Assembly: GCA_002413395.1 (NCBI GenBank)
Contig: DHWX01000082.1
Span: 1-38,442 of the forward strand
Length of the DNA: 38,442 bases
Reading direction: 5' to 3'
Source of the DNA: Polaromonas sp. UBA5171
Lineage (GTDB): Bacteria > Pseudomonadota > Gammaproteobacteria > Burkholderiales > Burkholderiaceae_C
Shown here in pieces: positions 15,461 through 23,481 of the stretch (within the stretch, counting starts at the first letter, position 1; every line of letters begins with the position of its first letter). The notes beneath the pieces were generated by a model. It made no database searches and was not told where the DNA came from. It saw only the letters and a program-made list of their open reading frames with translations. The translations under genes were made by a program, and so were the position numbers.

Positions 15461-17440
15461 ATGTCTTTTAACAAAAAATTTGATCAGCACGGCGTCTGGC
15501 GGCGCGAATTTGCGCTGCGCCTGAAACTGCTTGCCGAATGGATGAAAGACCATGATCTGCTTGACGCGGCGGTGGAGGAGCGCCTGCACAGGCTGGAGTC
15601 GCAGGTGCGTTCCGACAAGGTCATGGTGGCTTTTGTGGCGGAGGTTTCGCGCGGCAAATCCGAACTGATCAATGCGATCTTTTTTGCCGGTTATGGCCGC
15701 CGCATCATGCCGGCCAGTGCTGGCCGCACGACCATGTGCCCGACCGAGCTGGGCTATGACGCGGACGTCCCGCCCTGCCTGCGCCTGCTGCCCATCGAGA
15801 CCCGCTTGCAGTCGCAGGCGCTGATGGAGTGGCGCATGGTTCCCGAAAAGTGGACCCGCGTTGATCTTGATGTGAACGATCCGGCACAGTTGGCGCGCGC
15901 CCTCGAAAAAGTGGCAGAAGTGCGGCATGTCACCCGGGAAGAAGCCCGTGCACTTGGCTTTTGGCATGACGACAATCTGGATGACAACCCGCTGGTCAGG
16001 GCTGACGGCCTGATCGAGGTGCCAAGATGGCGCCACGCCCTCATCAATATTGCGCATCCTCTGCTCAGGCAGGGGCTGGTCATACTCGATACGCCGGGCC
16101 TGAACGCCATTGGCGCCGAACCGGAGCTGACGGTCAGCCTGATTCCCCAGGCGCATGCGGTGGTCTTTATTCTGGCGGCCGATACGGGCGTGACCAAATC
16201 CGATCTCTCCATCTGGCGCGAACATCTGATCACCGAAGGCGATGGATGTGAGTCCCGCCTGGTGGTGCTCAACAAAATCGACACCCTGTGGGACGCCTTG
16301 AGCACACCCGAGCAGGTGCAGATGCAAATTGACCGACAGGTCGCTATTTCGGCCGAAATTCTGGGCTTGCCCAAGTCGCAGGTCATCCCGGTTTCCGCGC
16401 AAAAGGGATTGGTGGCCAAAGTGACTGGCGATGAGGCGCTGTTGCAGGCCAGCGAGTTGCCGACGCTGGAACTGGCGCTTGCACAAGGCGTGATGGGGCA
16501 GCGCCAGAAAATATTGCGTGCGGCGGTCGCCGACGGCATTGGGGAACTCAAGGGTGAGGCCGAGCGGGCCATGCACATCCGCCGCCGTGATCTGGCCGAG
16601 CAGATGATTGAATTGCGCGGTCTGAGAGGCAAAAACGTCTCGGTCATTCATCACATGCGGTTTCGCATCGAACAGGAGCGGGCAGAATTTAATGCCAGTG
16701 GGGCCAAAATTCATGCGGTTCGCTCGGTGCATCTCAAATTGCTCCGTGAAGTCTTCGTTCTGCTTGGCACGCCCACATTGAGGGCCGAACTGGCAGAGCT
16801 GACGCACGCGCTTAAACAGCCGGGGATCAAACTGGGCGTTAAAAGAGTCTATGGCCAGGCCTTTTCCCGGCTGCGCGAAGGCCTGCAAAAGTCCCAGATA
16901 CTCAGCGGCGAAATCCAGTCGATGCTGACGGCGTCTTTCCGGCAACTCAATGCCGAATTCAGCTTTTCCCTGCAGCCACCCAATGAGCCTGACTTCACTC
17001 GCTATGAGCATGATCTCGAATTGATACAGCGCAGCCACCTGCAGTACCTTGGGCTGGGCAATATACTGAAATTGTCACAACCAGAGTTTTCCGAGCGGCT
17101 GGTCCGCGCCTTGGCGACCCGTCTGCGCGTGGTGTACGAGTCAGCCTTGAGTGAAGTGGAGCTATGGAACAAGTCGGCATCGTCCCAACTGGATGCGCAG
17201 TTGCGGGAGCGGCGGCGCAATTTCGGGCGCAGACTTGAGGCGATCAAACGCATCCAGCAGGCAGCCTCCGGCCTGAATGAGCGGATTGCCGAAATTGACG
17301 CGCAAGAGAATATCCTCAATGAGCTTGATGCCAAGCTGACAGAGCTGACTTCGCATCTTGTGGGCAAGCCAGCGTTGCCTTCTCCAGCGCAAGATGAGGC
17401 GGAAGCGACAGTCATTGCGGCGTTGACCGAGATGGCTTGA
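15461..17440 (+). CDS. Dynamin-like GTPase between mutM and mutY
   Basis: A 659-residue large GTPase. The start is ATG 15461 (MSFNKKFDQHGVWRREF); a GTG-type start 20 codons earlier would add a sequence of no likely role. GTPase motifs: G1 AEVSRGKS (residues 60-67), G2 Thr90/Thr91 in AGRTTMCPTE, G3 DTPGLNA (210-216), G4 NKID (271-274) and a SAQKG segment resembling G5. The C-terminal 350 residues are helical and charged, with a long coiled-coil-like end (RRRNFGRRLEAIKRIQ and following). I see no transmembrane segment, unlike fusion-type bacterial dynamins. It is followed three bases later by mutY and preceded by mutM after 66 bases, so all three are probably one operon. Function unknown; membrane or DNA-repair roles are only guesses. 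Confidence 0.85.
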   Translation: MSFNKKFDQHGVWRREFALRLKLLAEWMKDHDLLDAAVEERLHRLESQVRSDKVMVAFVAEVSRGKSELINAIFFAGYGRRIMPASAGRTTMCPTELGYDADVPPCLRLLPIETRLQSQALMEWRMVPEKWTRVDLDVNDPAQLARALEKVAEVRHVTREEARALGFWHDDNLDDNPLVRADGLIEVPRWRHALINIAHPLLRQGLVILDTPGLNAIGAEPELTVSLIPQAHAVVFILAADTGVTKSDLSIWREHLITEGDGCESRLVVLNKIDTLWDALSTPEQVQMQIDRQVAISAEILGLPKSQVIPVSAQKGLVAKVTGDEALLQASELPTLELALAQGVMGQRQKILRAAVADGIGELKGEAERAMHIRRRDLAEQMIELRGLRGKNVSVIHHMRFRIEQERAEFNASGAKIHAVRSVHLKLLREVFVLLGTPTLRAELAELTHALKQPGIKLGVKRVYGQAFSRLREGLQKSQILSGEIQSMLTASFRQLNAEFSFSLQPPNEPDFTRYEHDLELIQRSHLQYLGLGNILKLSQPEFSERLVRALATRLRVVYESALSEVELWNKSASSQLDAQLRERRRNFGRRLEAIKRIQQAASGLNERIAEIDAQENILNELDAKLTELTSHLVGKPALPSPAQDEAEATVIAALTEMA

Positions 17441-17443
17441 GCG

Positions 17444-18538
17444 TTGACGGATTCTGCAATCAGTATCGGACTTTGCACTTTTCCCGAAAAAATCGTGCGA
17501 TGGCAAAAGGCACATGGGCGCCACCGGCTGCCTTGGCAAAACACGCGCGATCCGTATCGCGTCTGGCTCTCCGAAATCATGCTTCAGCAGACCCAGGTTG
17601 CCACGGTAATAAGCTACTACGCCCGGTTTTTGGAGCGTTTTCCAACGGTGAGTGAGCTGGCTGCTGCGGAGCAGGATGAGGTGCTGGCTTTGTGGAGCGG
17701 ATTGGGTTACTACAGCCGCGCGCGCCATCTGCATCGTTGCGCGCAGGATGTGATAGTGCTGCATGGGGGGCGGTTTCCGCTGACGGCCGCGCAGCTTCAA
17801 ACCTTGCCGGGTATAGGCCGTTCCACTGCGGCCGCCATTGCGTCTTTATGTTTTGGAGAACGCGTCGCCATCCTGGACGGCAATGTCAAACGCGTGCTGA
17901 CGCGGCTACTCGGGTTTACCGGCGACCTGGCGCAAAGTGCCAATGAGCGCACACTCTGGAGCCATGCGACTGAGTTGTTGCCAAATCAGGATTTACCGCA
18001 AACCATGCCTCGATATACACAGGGGCTGATGGATCTGGGTGCCACGATTTGCACCGCCCGGCAGCCGCAGTGCCTGCTGTGCCCGGTGCAACCCCTTTGC
18101 CGCGGCTCTGCCGACGGTGAACCCGGGAAATACCCTTTTAAAAGCCGAAAGATCAAACGCAGCTCCCTGGCGCTCAGTCTGCTTTGGGCGCATAGACCCG
18201 ATGGCTCTGTGTGGCTTGAAAAACGCCCCGCGCCGGGTATTTGGGGTGGTCTCTACTGCCTGCCTGTGTTCGAGAGCGATGAGGCGCTAAAAGCCTTCTT
18301 GGTCCCGAGCTTGCGGTCGCGGTTTGAAGCGCGGCCACGTTTTGTCCATGTGTTGACGCATCGGGATCTGCAGCTGTCGCCGTGGATCGCTGGCTTTCGC
18401 GCCAGTCAGGCCATGCCCAAGGCGATGGCTTCGGCGCTGCGGCCGGGCGCATGGTTTGGTCCCGGAGAATGGCCCGCTTTGGGGCTGCCTGCACCGATTC
18501 GCAAACTGCTGGCGCAACACCACGCTGGCCAGGAATAG
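17444..18538 (+). CDS. mutY: A/G-specific adenine DNA glycosylase
   Basis: MutY removes adenine mispaired with 8-oxoguanine, complementing MutM. The 364-residue protein has catalytic Glu44 in WLSEIMLQQTQV, the helix-hairpin-helix LPGIGRSTAAAI (121-132), catalytic Asp145 in ILDGNVKRVLTRL and the four iron-sulfur cysteines in the C-X6-C-X2-C-X5-C pattern (Cys203, 210, 213, 219). A NUDIX-like C-terminal domain that reads 8-oxoG follows (WLEKRPAPGIWGGLYCLP). The start is a TTG at 17444, three bases after the GTPase stop; no in-frame ATG precedes the catalytic domain. The gene ends four bases from the convergent rapZ. Confidence 0.97.
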   Translation: MTDSAISIGLCTFPEKIVRWQKAHGRHRLPWQNTRDPYRVWLSEIMLQQTQVATVISYYARFLERFPTVSELAAAEQDEVLALWSGLGYYSRARHLHRCAQDVIVLHGGRFPLTAAQLQTLPGIGRSTAAAIASLCFGERVAILDGNVKRVLTRLLGFTGDLAQSANERTLWSHATELLPNQDLPQTMPRYTQGLMDLGATICTARQPQCLLCPVQPLCRGSADGEPGKYPFKSRKIKRSSLALSLLWAHRPDGSVWLEKRPAPGIWGGLYCLPVFESDEALKAFLVPSLRSRFEARPRFVHVLTHRDLQLSPWIAGFRASQAMPKAMASALRPGAWFGPGEWPALGLPAPIRKLLAQHHAGQE

Positions 18539-18542
18539 GCTC

Positions 18543-19427
18543 TTAACCGATGTCTGACTGGATGGCATCGAGTTCGCGATGCCGCTTCAGGGTGTGCCAC
18601 TGTTGACCGAATGCCGCCGCCAGCGCCTCCGCGAGATAGACCGAGCGGTGCTGGCCACCGGTGCAGCCGATTGCCACCGTAACATAGCTGCGGTGATCGC
18701 GTACCAGCGCTTGCAGCCAATGGCTGAGGAATTGCTCGATGTGCTCGAACATGTCCTGCACTTCCGAAGACGCTTTCAGGTAGTCTGCAACTGGTTGATC
18801 GAGCCCGGTCAGTTGGCGCAGATCCGATTCATAGTGCGGGTTGGGAAGCATTCGCACATCAAACACAAAGTCGGCATCCAGCGGCACGCCGCGCTTGAAC
18901 GCAAACGATTCAAACACCAGCGTCAGCTGGCTTGCCGGGGCTTCAATCAGCGACTTCACGTAACCCTGCAACTGGGATGCGCGGATCATGCTGGTGTCGA
19001 GCACGTGAGCTTGTTCGCGCAGTTCGCCAAGCAATTCGCGCTCGAGCTCAATGGCATCGACCAGTGCCCGGTGCTGGTCAGATTGGTCGGGATGTGACAG
19101 CGGATGCAGCCGCCGCGTTTCAGAATAGCGCCGCACCAGTGTTTCGGTGCTGGCGTCAAGAAACAGCGGCTGCACGGTCACGCCCTGCGCCCGCAAATGC
19201 CGCAGTTGCTGTGGCACGAGAGGTAATGACGCGGCACTTCTCACATCCATCGCGATCGCCACCTTTCTGGCACCATGCTGCTGCTCCAGCGCGACAAAAG
19301 GACCCAGGAGCTCGGGGGGCAAGTTGTCCACGCAGTAATAGCCGGCATCTTCCAGCGCGTGCAGCGCCACCGACTTGCCCGAGCCCGACATGCCGGTGAT
19401 GAGAACGATGTCAAGGGGTGCCATCAT
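18543..19427 (-). CDS. rapZ: RNase adapter protein RapZ / YvcJ-type nucleotide-binding protein
   Basis: RapZ-family proteins bind nucleotides; in E. coli RapZ delivers the sRNA GlmZ to RNase E and so tunes GlmS synthesis. The 294-residue protein has the P-loop GMSGSGKS (residues 12-19), YYCVDNLPPELL, and the C-terminal signature TVAIGCTGGQHRSVYLAE with HRS typical of the family. Two ATG codons stand together at 19427 and 19424; a GGAG precedes them. The start overlaps the recN stop by four bases. In many betaproteobacteria this gene lies next to hprK/ptsN; here it is instead joined to nadK-recN, and no PTS gene is in the window. Confidence 0.95.
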   Translation of the reverse strand: MMAPLDIVLITGMSGSGKSVALHALEDAGYYCVDNLPPELLGPFVALEQQHGARKVAIAMDVRSAASLPLVPQQLRHLRAQGVTVQPLFLDASTETLVRRYSETRRLHPLSHPDQSDQHRALVDAIELERELLGELREQAHVLDTSMIRASQLQGYVKSLIEAPASQLTLVFESFAFKRGVPLDADFVFDVRMLPNPHYESDLRQLTGLDQPVADYLKASSEVQDMFEHIEQFLSHWLQALVRDHRSYVTVAIGCTGGQHRSVYLAEALAAAFGQQWHTLKRHRELDAIQSDIG

Positions 19428-21067
19428 TGCTCCAGCATTTCCCTGGCGTGCGCCAGTGTGGTGTCCGAAAGCCGTTCACCGCCGAGCATGCGGGCAATTT
19501 CGCCGACGCGCGCCTCTGCATTCACGGCGGCCACGGTGCTGCTGGTGGCGCCGTTTTCAGTGTGTTTGGCGACCACCAGATGCTGGTCGGCGCACGCCGC
19601 TACCTGAGCCAGGTGGGTGACTGCCAGCACCTGCCGGTCTTTGCCCAGTTGTTTCATCAGGCGACCAACGGTTTGCGCCACGGCTCCGCCCACGCCGGCA
19701 TCAACCTCGTCAAAAATGAGGGTTTGCGCCTGCCCCAACTGACTCGTGGTCACGGCGATGGCCAGCGCAATTCGCGACAATTCGCCGCCTGATGCAACCT
19801 TACCGACGGGCCTGGGCGTGCTGCCACTGTGCCCGGCCACCAGAAATTCGGCCTGCTCAAGCCCATGCTGGGCCGGCGATTCAAGCCGGGTGAGTGTCAC
19901 GTCAAACCTGCCGCCCTGCATGCCCAGGCCCTGCATCGCCTGCGTGATGGCCTTGGCAAGCAGGGGGGCCGCTTTGCCGCGGGATTTGGAGACCTGGCGC
20001 GCCGCCTCAAGATACGCCGATCTGGCATGGCTCTCGTTTTTTTCAAGCTGCACCAGGTCGGCAGCCTCATCGAACTTTTGCAGCTCGGACTGCCATGACG
20101 CCAGCAGTTCAGGCAGTTCGCCAGGAGCTCGCTTGTAGCGCCTTGCCAGACTGATCCAGTGCGACAGGCGTTCGTCAAGCGCTGCTAGCCGTTGCGGCTC
20201 CAACTCGGCGTGCCTGGCATAACCATGCAGCGAATGGACGGCATCTTCGAGTTGCGTCAACGCAGTTCTTAGAAGTTCCACCAGCCCTTTGAAATCGGGC
20301 TCAATATGTTCCTGGTTCTGTAGCGAGCCAATGGCCTGGCCAAGCAGTCCTGCCGCGTTGACATCAGACTCCTGCAAGGCATCGACCGCACTTTGCACCG
20401 CATCGCGCAAGGCTTGCGCATTGGACAGGCGGCCATGCTGGGTATTGAGCTCGTTCCATTCATCCGCGCCGGGTGCCAGCTTGTCCAGCTCGCCAATTTG
20501 CCACGTCAGGCGTTCTCGCTCACGCTGCAGCCCACCCTGCGCGTCATGCGCCTGTGCCAGTATTTTCTGGGCCATGCGCCATTCCTGCCAACGCCCCGTC
20601 AGCGCTTCGGTGGAAACTGCCGCGTAGGCGTCAAGCAGGCCCCGCACGGCATCCGGACGGGTCAGGCTTTGCCACGCGTGCTGGCCATGGATATCCACGA
20701 GCTGGTCGGCGATCTCCCTGAGCTGAGTGGCGGTGGCTGCGCTGCCATTGATCCAGACACGGCTTTTTCCCTGTAAATCAATCGTGCGGCGCAGCAGCAA
20801 GCTGTCCCCTGCCTCGAAACCAGCTTGCGCCAGCCATTGCGTCAGGCCGGGCGGGTTGTCAAATTGTGCGCTGATCTCGCAACGCAGCGCGCCTTCTCGG
20901 ATCACGCCAGCGTCGGCCCGGGCTCCCAGGGCCAGTTGCAGTGCGTCGATCAGGATCGATTTGCCGGCTCCGGTCTCACCGGTCAGGACCGTAAATCCAT
21001 CGGACAGATCCAGCTCCATTTCGTGAACGATGACGAAATCGCGAAGCGAAATGCTTTTGAGGCTCAT
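19424..21067 (-). CDS. recN: DNA repair protein RecN
   Basis: RecN is an SMC-like ATPase recruited to double-strand breaks. The 547-residue protein has the N-terminal RecN signature with Walker A GETGAGKS (30-37), long coiled-coil-forming arms in the middle, and the C-terminal ABC signature and Walker B in PVGKVASGGELSRIALAI and TLIFDEVDAGVGG. It lies three bases downstream of nadK and overlaps rapZ, forming an operon. The nadK-recN pair is widely conserved. No LexA box was recognised in the short region upstream of nadK. Confidence 0.97.
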   Translation of the reverse strand: MSLKSISLRDFVIVHEMELDLSDGFTVLTGETGAGKSILIDALQLALGARADAGVIREGALRCEISAQFDNPPGLTQWLAQAGFEAGDSLLLRRTIDLQGKSRVWINGSAATATQLREIADQLVDIHGQHAWQSLTRPDAVRGLLDAYAAVSTEALTGRWQEWRMAQKILAQAHDAQGGLQRERERLTWQIGELDKLAPGADEWNELNTQHGRLSNAQALRDAVQSAVDALQESDVNAAGLLGQAIGSLQNQEHIEPDFKGLVELLRTALTQLEDAVHSLHGYARHAELEPQRLAALDERLSHWISLARRYKRAPGELPELLASWQSELQKFDEAADLVQLEKNESHARSAYLEAARQVSKSRGKAAPLLAKAITQAMQGLGMQGGRFDVTLTRLESPAQHGLEQAEFLVAGHSGSTPRPVGKVASGGELSRIALAIAVTTSQLGQAQTLIFDEVDAGVGGAVAQTVGRLMKQLGKDRQVLAVTHLAQVAACADQHLVVAKHTENGATSSTVAAVNAEARVGEIARMLGGERLSDTTLAHAREMLEQ

Positions 21068-21070
21068 AAC

Positions 21071-21946
21071 TCAGGCGACACCCTGATTCCAGTGAAGTTT
21101 TTTTCGCAAGGTATCAAAATAGTTCCAGCCCTTGGGGTGCAGGAAACGCATCTGATACTCTGAGCGTGTGACGCTGATGCGGTCACCGTGCAGCAAGCTC
21201 GCCAGCGACTGCATGTCAAAGTTGGCGCTGGCATCCCGGCCTGACACTATTTCAATGGCAATTTCCCCCGTATCCGGCAGTACGATGGGCCGATTCGACA
21301 AGGTATGGGGAGCAATCGGAACCAGCACCCAGCCCCCGATGGATGGGTGCAGCAGGGGTCCACCCGCGGACAGAGCGTAGGCTGTGGAGCCGGTAGGCGA
21401 CGCGATGATCAGGCCGTCCGCGCGTTGGTTGGCCACGAAGCGGCCATCGACTTCGACACGCAACTCAACCATGCCGCCAGTCGCGCCACGATAAACCACG
21501 ACGTCGTTCATGGCGATCGCGCTGAAGACGCAGCGGTCGTCGCGCACAACCCTGGCCTGCATCATCCAGCGTCGGTCTTCGGCGAATTCGCCGCGCAGCA
21601 TGGGCGTGAGCACATCCTGATAATCTTCGTAGGCGATGTCCGTAATGAAGCCTAGCCGCCCCTGGTTGATGCCGACCAGCGGAATGCCGAATTGGGCCAG
21701 CAGCCGGCCAATGCCCAGCATGGTGCCATCGCCACCGACGATCAGGGCGAGGTCGCACTGGGCGCCTATCCCGGCCGCGTCAAGCGTCGGGTATTGGGTC
21801 AAACCGGTGTTGTTGGCGGTGTCCTGCTCAATCGCGACATCGCATCCCTGCGTCCCCAAAAAGTACGCGATGCTTTCCAGTGCGGAACGAGACCCATGGG
21901 CCTGGTATTTGCCGATCAGGGCGATATGGCGAAATTGCGACTTCAT
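21071..21946 (-). CDS. nadK: NAD kinase
   Basis: NadK phosphorylates NAD to NADP with ATP or polyphosphate. From ATG 21946 (MKSQFRHIALIGKY) the protein has 291 residues; an in-frame TTG two codons earlier is less likely. The catalytic motif GGDGT is at 71-75 with the expected downstream GINQGRLGFITD, NDVVVYRG and the glycine-rich ADGLIIASPTGSTAYALSAGGP segment. It is divergent from hrcA, with 49 bases between the two starts, and is the first gene of the nadK-recN-rapZ operon. Confidence 0.97.
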   Translation of the reverse strand: MKSQFRHIALIGKYQAHGSRSALESIAYFLGTQGCDVAIEQDTANNTGLTQYPTLDAAGIGAQCDLALIVGGDGTMLGIGRLLAQFGIPLVGINQGRLGFITDIAYEDYQDVLTPMLRGEFAEDRRWMMQARVVRDDRCVFSAIAMNDVVVYRGATGGMVELRVEVDGRFVANQRADGLIIASPTGSTAYALSAGGPLLHPSIGGWVLVPIAPHTLSNRPIVLPDTGEIAIEIVSGRDASANFDMQSLASLLHGDRISVTRSEYQMRFLHPKGWNYFDTLRKKLHWNQGVA

Positions 21947-21995
21947 CGGCAAATTACATCACATCACGATGGGCGAAGCTTCGTAGAATGTCACC

Positions 21996-23015
21996 ATGCT
22001 TGATGCTCGTGCCCGGTTGTTGCTCAAAGCGCTGGTAGAGCGCTACATTGCCGATGGCCAGCCGGTCGGCTCTCGCACGCTGTCCAGAGCCTCGGGCCTG
22101 GAGCTGTCTCCCGCCACCATCCGCAATGTCATGAGCGATCTGGAGGACCTCGGGCTGATCGTCAGTCCCCATACCTCAGCCGGACGCATTCCCACGGCCC
22201 GCGGTTACCGCCTCTTCGTCGATACCATGCTGACCACGCAGCGCGACCCGCAGGCTGACGCGGAGCACCTCAATGCACCCCGGCTGGCTCGTGATCAGCC
22301 GCAGAAGGTGATCAGCAACGCCGCGCACATCTTGTCCAGTCTGTCGCATTTTGTCGGGGTGGTGATGGCACCGCGCCGAACCTCGGTGTTTCGGCATATC
22401 GAGTTTTTACGCCTGTCCGAAAAGCGCTTTTTGGTGATCATCGTTTCGCCCGATGGCGATGTCCAAAACCGCGTCATCTTTACCGAGACAGACTACACCC
22501 AGTCACAGCTGGTGGAAGCCGCTAATTTTCTCAATTCGCACTATGCCGGCATGGCGATTGAGGAAGTGCGAGAGCGCCTGCAAAACGAGGCGGAAGCGCT
22601 CAGGGGAGAAATCGCCGCACTGATGCAGGTAGCGGTTCGGGTCAGTTCCGAGGCCATCGAGTCACGTGATGAAGTGGTAGTCTCGGGTGAGCGCAACCTG
22701 CTCGCGGTCAGTGATTTCTCAAGCGACATGGGCAATCTGCGCAAGCTCTTTGATCTTTTCGAGCAGAAGGCGCAGTTGGTGCGCTTGCTCGATGTCTCCA
22801 GCCGCGCTGAAGGCGTTCGCATCTACATCGGAGGCGAAAGCCAGGCCATACCGTATCAGGAATTGTCAGTGGTCACCGCGCCTTACGAGGTCGATGGTCA
22901 GGTCGTCGGAACATTGGGCGTGATTGGTCCCATGCGCATGCCCTACGAAAGAATGATCCAGATTGTCGACATCACATCCAGGCTGGTCAGTTCGGCACTG
23001 AGCTTCAGCAAGTAA
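21996..23015 (+). CDS. hrcA: Heat-inducible transcription repressor HrcA
   Basis: HrcA binds CIRCE operators and represses heat-shock genes, with activity set by GroEL. The 339-residue protein begins with a winged-helix domain: LLLKALVERYIADGQPVGSRTL and LSPATIRNVMSDLEDLG (residues about 8-55), followed by HTSAGRIPTARGYR. The central dimerisation region and the C-terminal GAF-like part end with LGVIGPMRMPYERMI. No CIRCE lies in the 49 bases before its own start, but a perfect one precedes rpoH in this window, which makes that the one visible target. tRNA-Met follows after 28 bases. Confidence 0.97.
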   Translation: MLDARARLLLKALVERYIADGQPVGSRTLSRASGLELSPATIRNVMSDLEDLGLIVSPHTSAGRIPTARGYRLFVDTMLTTQRDPQADAEHLNAPRLARDQPQKVISNAAHILSSLSHFVGVVMAPRRTSVFRHIEFLRLSEKRFLVIIVSPDGDVQNRVIFTETDYTQSQLVEAANFLNSHYAGMAIEEVRERLQNEAEALRGEIAALMQVAVRVSSEAIESRDEVVVSGERNLLAVSDFSSDMGNLRKLFDLFEQKAQLVRLLDVSSRAEGVRIYIGGESQAIPYQELSVVTAPYEVDGQVVGTLGVIGPMRMPYERMIQIVDITSRLVSSALSFSK

Positions 23016-23043
23016 GGCCCTTACAATCCATCTCTTGAAGAGG

Positions 23044-23120
23044 GGGGCGTTAGCTCAGTTGGTTAGAGCAGAGGACTCATAATCCTTTGGTCGTAGGTTC
23101 AAGTCCTACACGCCCTACCA
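23044..23120 (+). tRNA. tRNA-Met (anticodon CAU, elongator type)
   Basis: A 77-base cloverleaf with encoded CCA. Acceptor GGGGCGT pairs with ACGCCCT (first pair G-U), then T8 and the D arm AGCTCAGTTGGTTAGAGC. The anticodon stem-loop GAGGA-CTCATAA-TCCTT gives CAT. The T arm contains GTAGG-TTCAAGT-CCTAC. A weak TACAAT -10-like box is at 23022-23027. It adjoins a recombinase remnant, as integration-target tRNAs often do. Confidence 0.95.
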
Positions 23121-23128
23121 TTTGAATC

Positions 23129-23162
23129 AAGGACTTAGCTGCAAGGCCAGGTCCTTTTTTTT
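23129..23162 (+). terminator. Rho-independent terminator after tRNA-Met
   Basis: AAGGAC (23129-23134) pairs with GTCCTT (23151-23156), followed by an unbroken T run to 23162, nine bases after the tRNA 3' end. The stem is short but the T run is long. It overlaps the very end of the recombinase remnant on the other strand. Confidence 0.75.
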
Positions 23163-23164
23163 CG

Positions 23165-23186
23165 GAACGTGACGAGAACGTGACGA
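23165..23186. repeat. Tandem 11-base direct repeat near tRNA-Met
   Basis: GAACGTGACGA occurs twice without a gap (23165-23175 and 23176-23186), within the 3' end of the integrase remnant. A second tandem repeat with the same 11-base period lies at 24250-24270. Both could be recombinase arm-type sites; that is an inference. Confidence 0.85.
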
Positions 23187-23481
23187 TATTTCCCACGTTC
23201 TCAGCACTACCCGCTCGGTTTTCATGGCGGCTTCGGCCAAATGGGTCGTGGCGTACTTGGCATAGCGGTCAACCATCTCGCGTGACTTCCAGCCGCCCAA
23301 TTCCTTGAGCTCATCGCATGACGTTCCCGCCTGGCGATGCTACGAAGCATAATAAAAACATTAGCACCAAAAATCGTGCGCAAGACCTCATCAAAAGTAC
23401 TTGATCTTGCAAGGAGTGTTTTCACTGATTGGGAATCTTCCTAAAGATTTAAAAGTACGACGACCTATAAATAGTACTGTC

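Larger units (their letters stand above)
23127..23348 (-). pseudogene. Tyrosine recombinase (phage integrase) C-terminal remnant
   Basis: Read on the minus strand from about 23348, the frame gives A-S-stop-HRQAGTSCDELKELGGWKS and continues SREMVDRYAKYATTHLAEAA before running to a TGA at 23129-23127. This is the C-terminal end of a tyrosine recombinase: the histidine/arginine-box end (SWHRQAGT in relatives) and the active-site tyrosine in MVDRYAKY. The codon where relatives have Trp is TAG (complement of 23340-23342), and nothing recognisable precedes it, so the gene is broken. Its 3' end is seven bases from tRNA-Met. The matching N-terminal piece is at 24112-24228, on the far side of an LRR gene. 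Identification is from memory of the family. Confidence 0.8.

Noticed and set aside
15437..17038. A 533-codon open frame on the minus strand opposite the dynamin-like GTPase
   Set aside because: A high-GC shadow frame; no recognisable motif, and the plus-strand GTPase motifs are unmistakable.
23222..23425. A 67-codon minus-strand frame overlapping the integrase remnant
   Set aside because: It is a different frame from the integrase remnant and has no integrase motifs.
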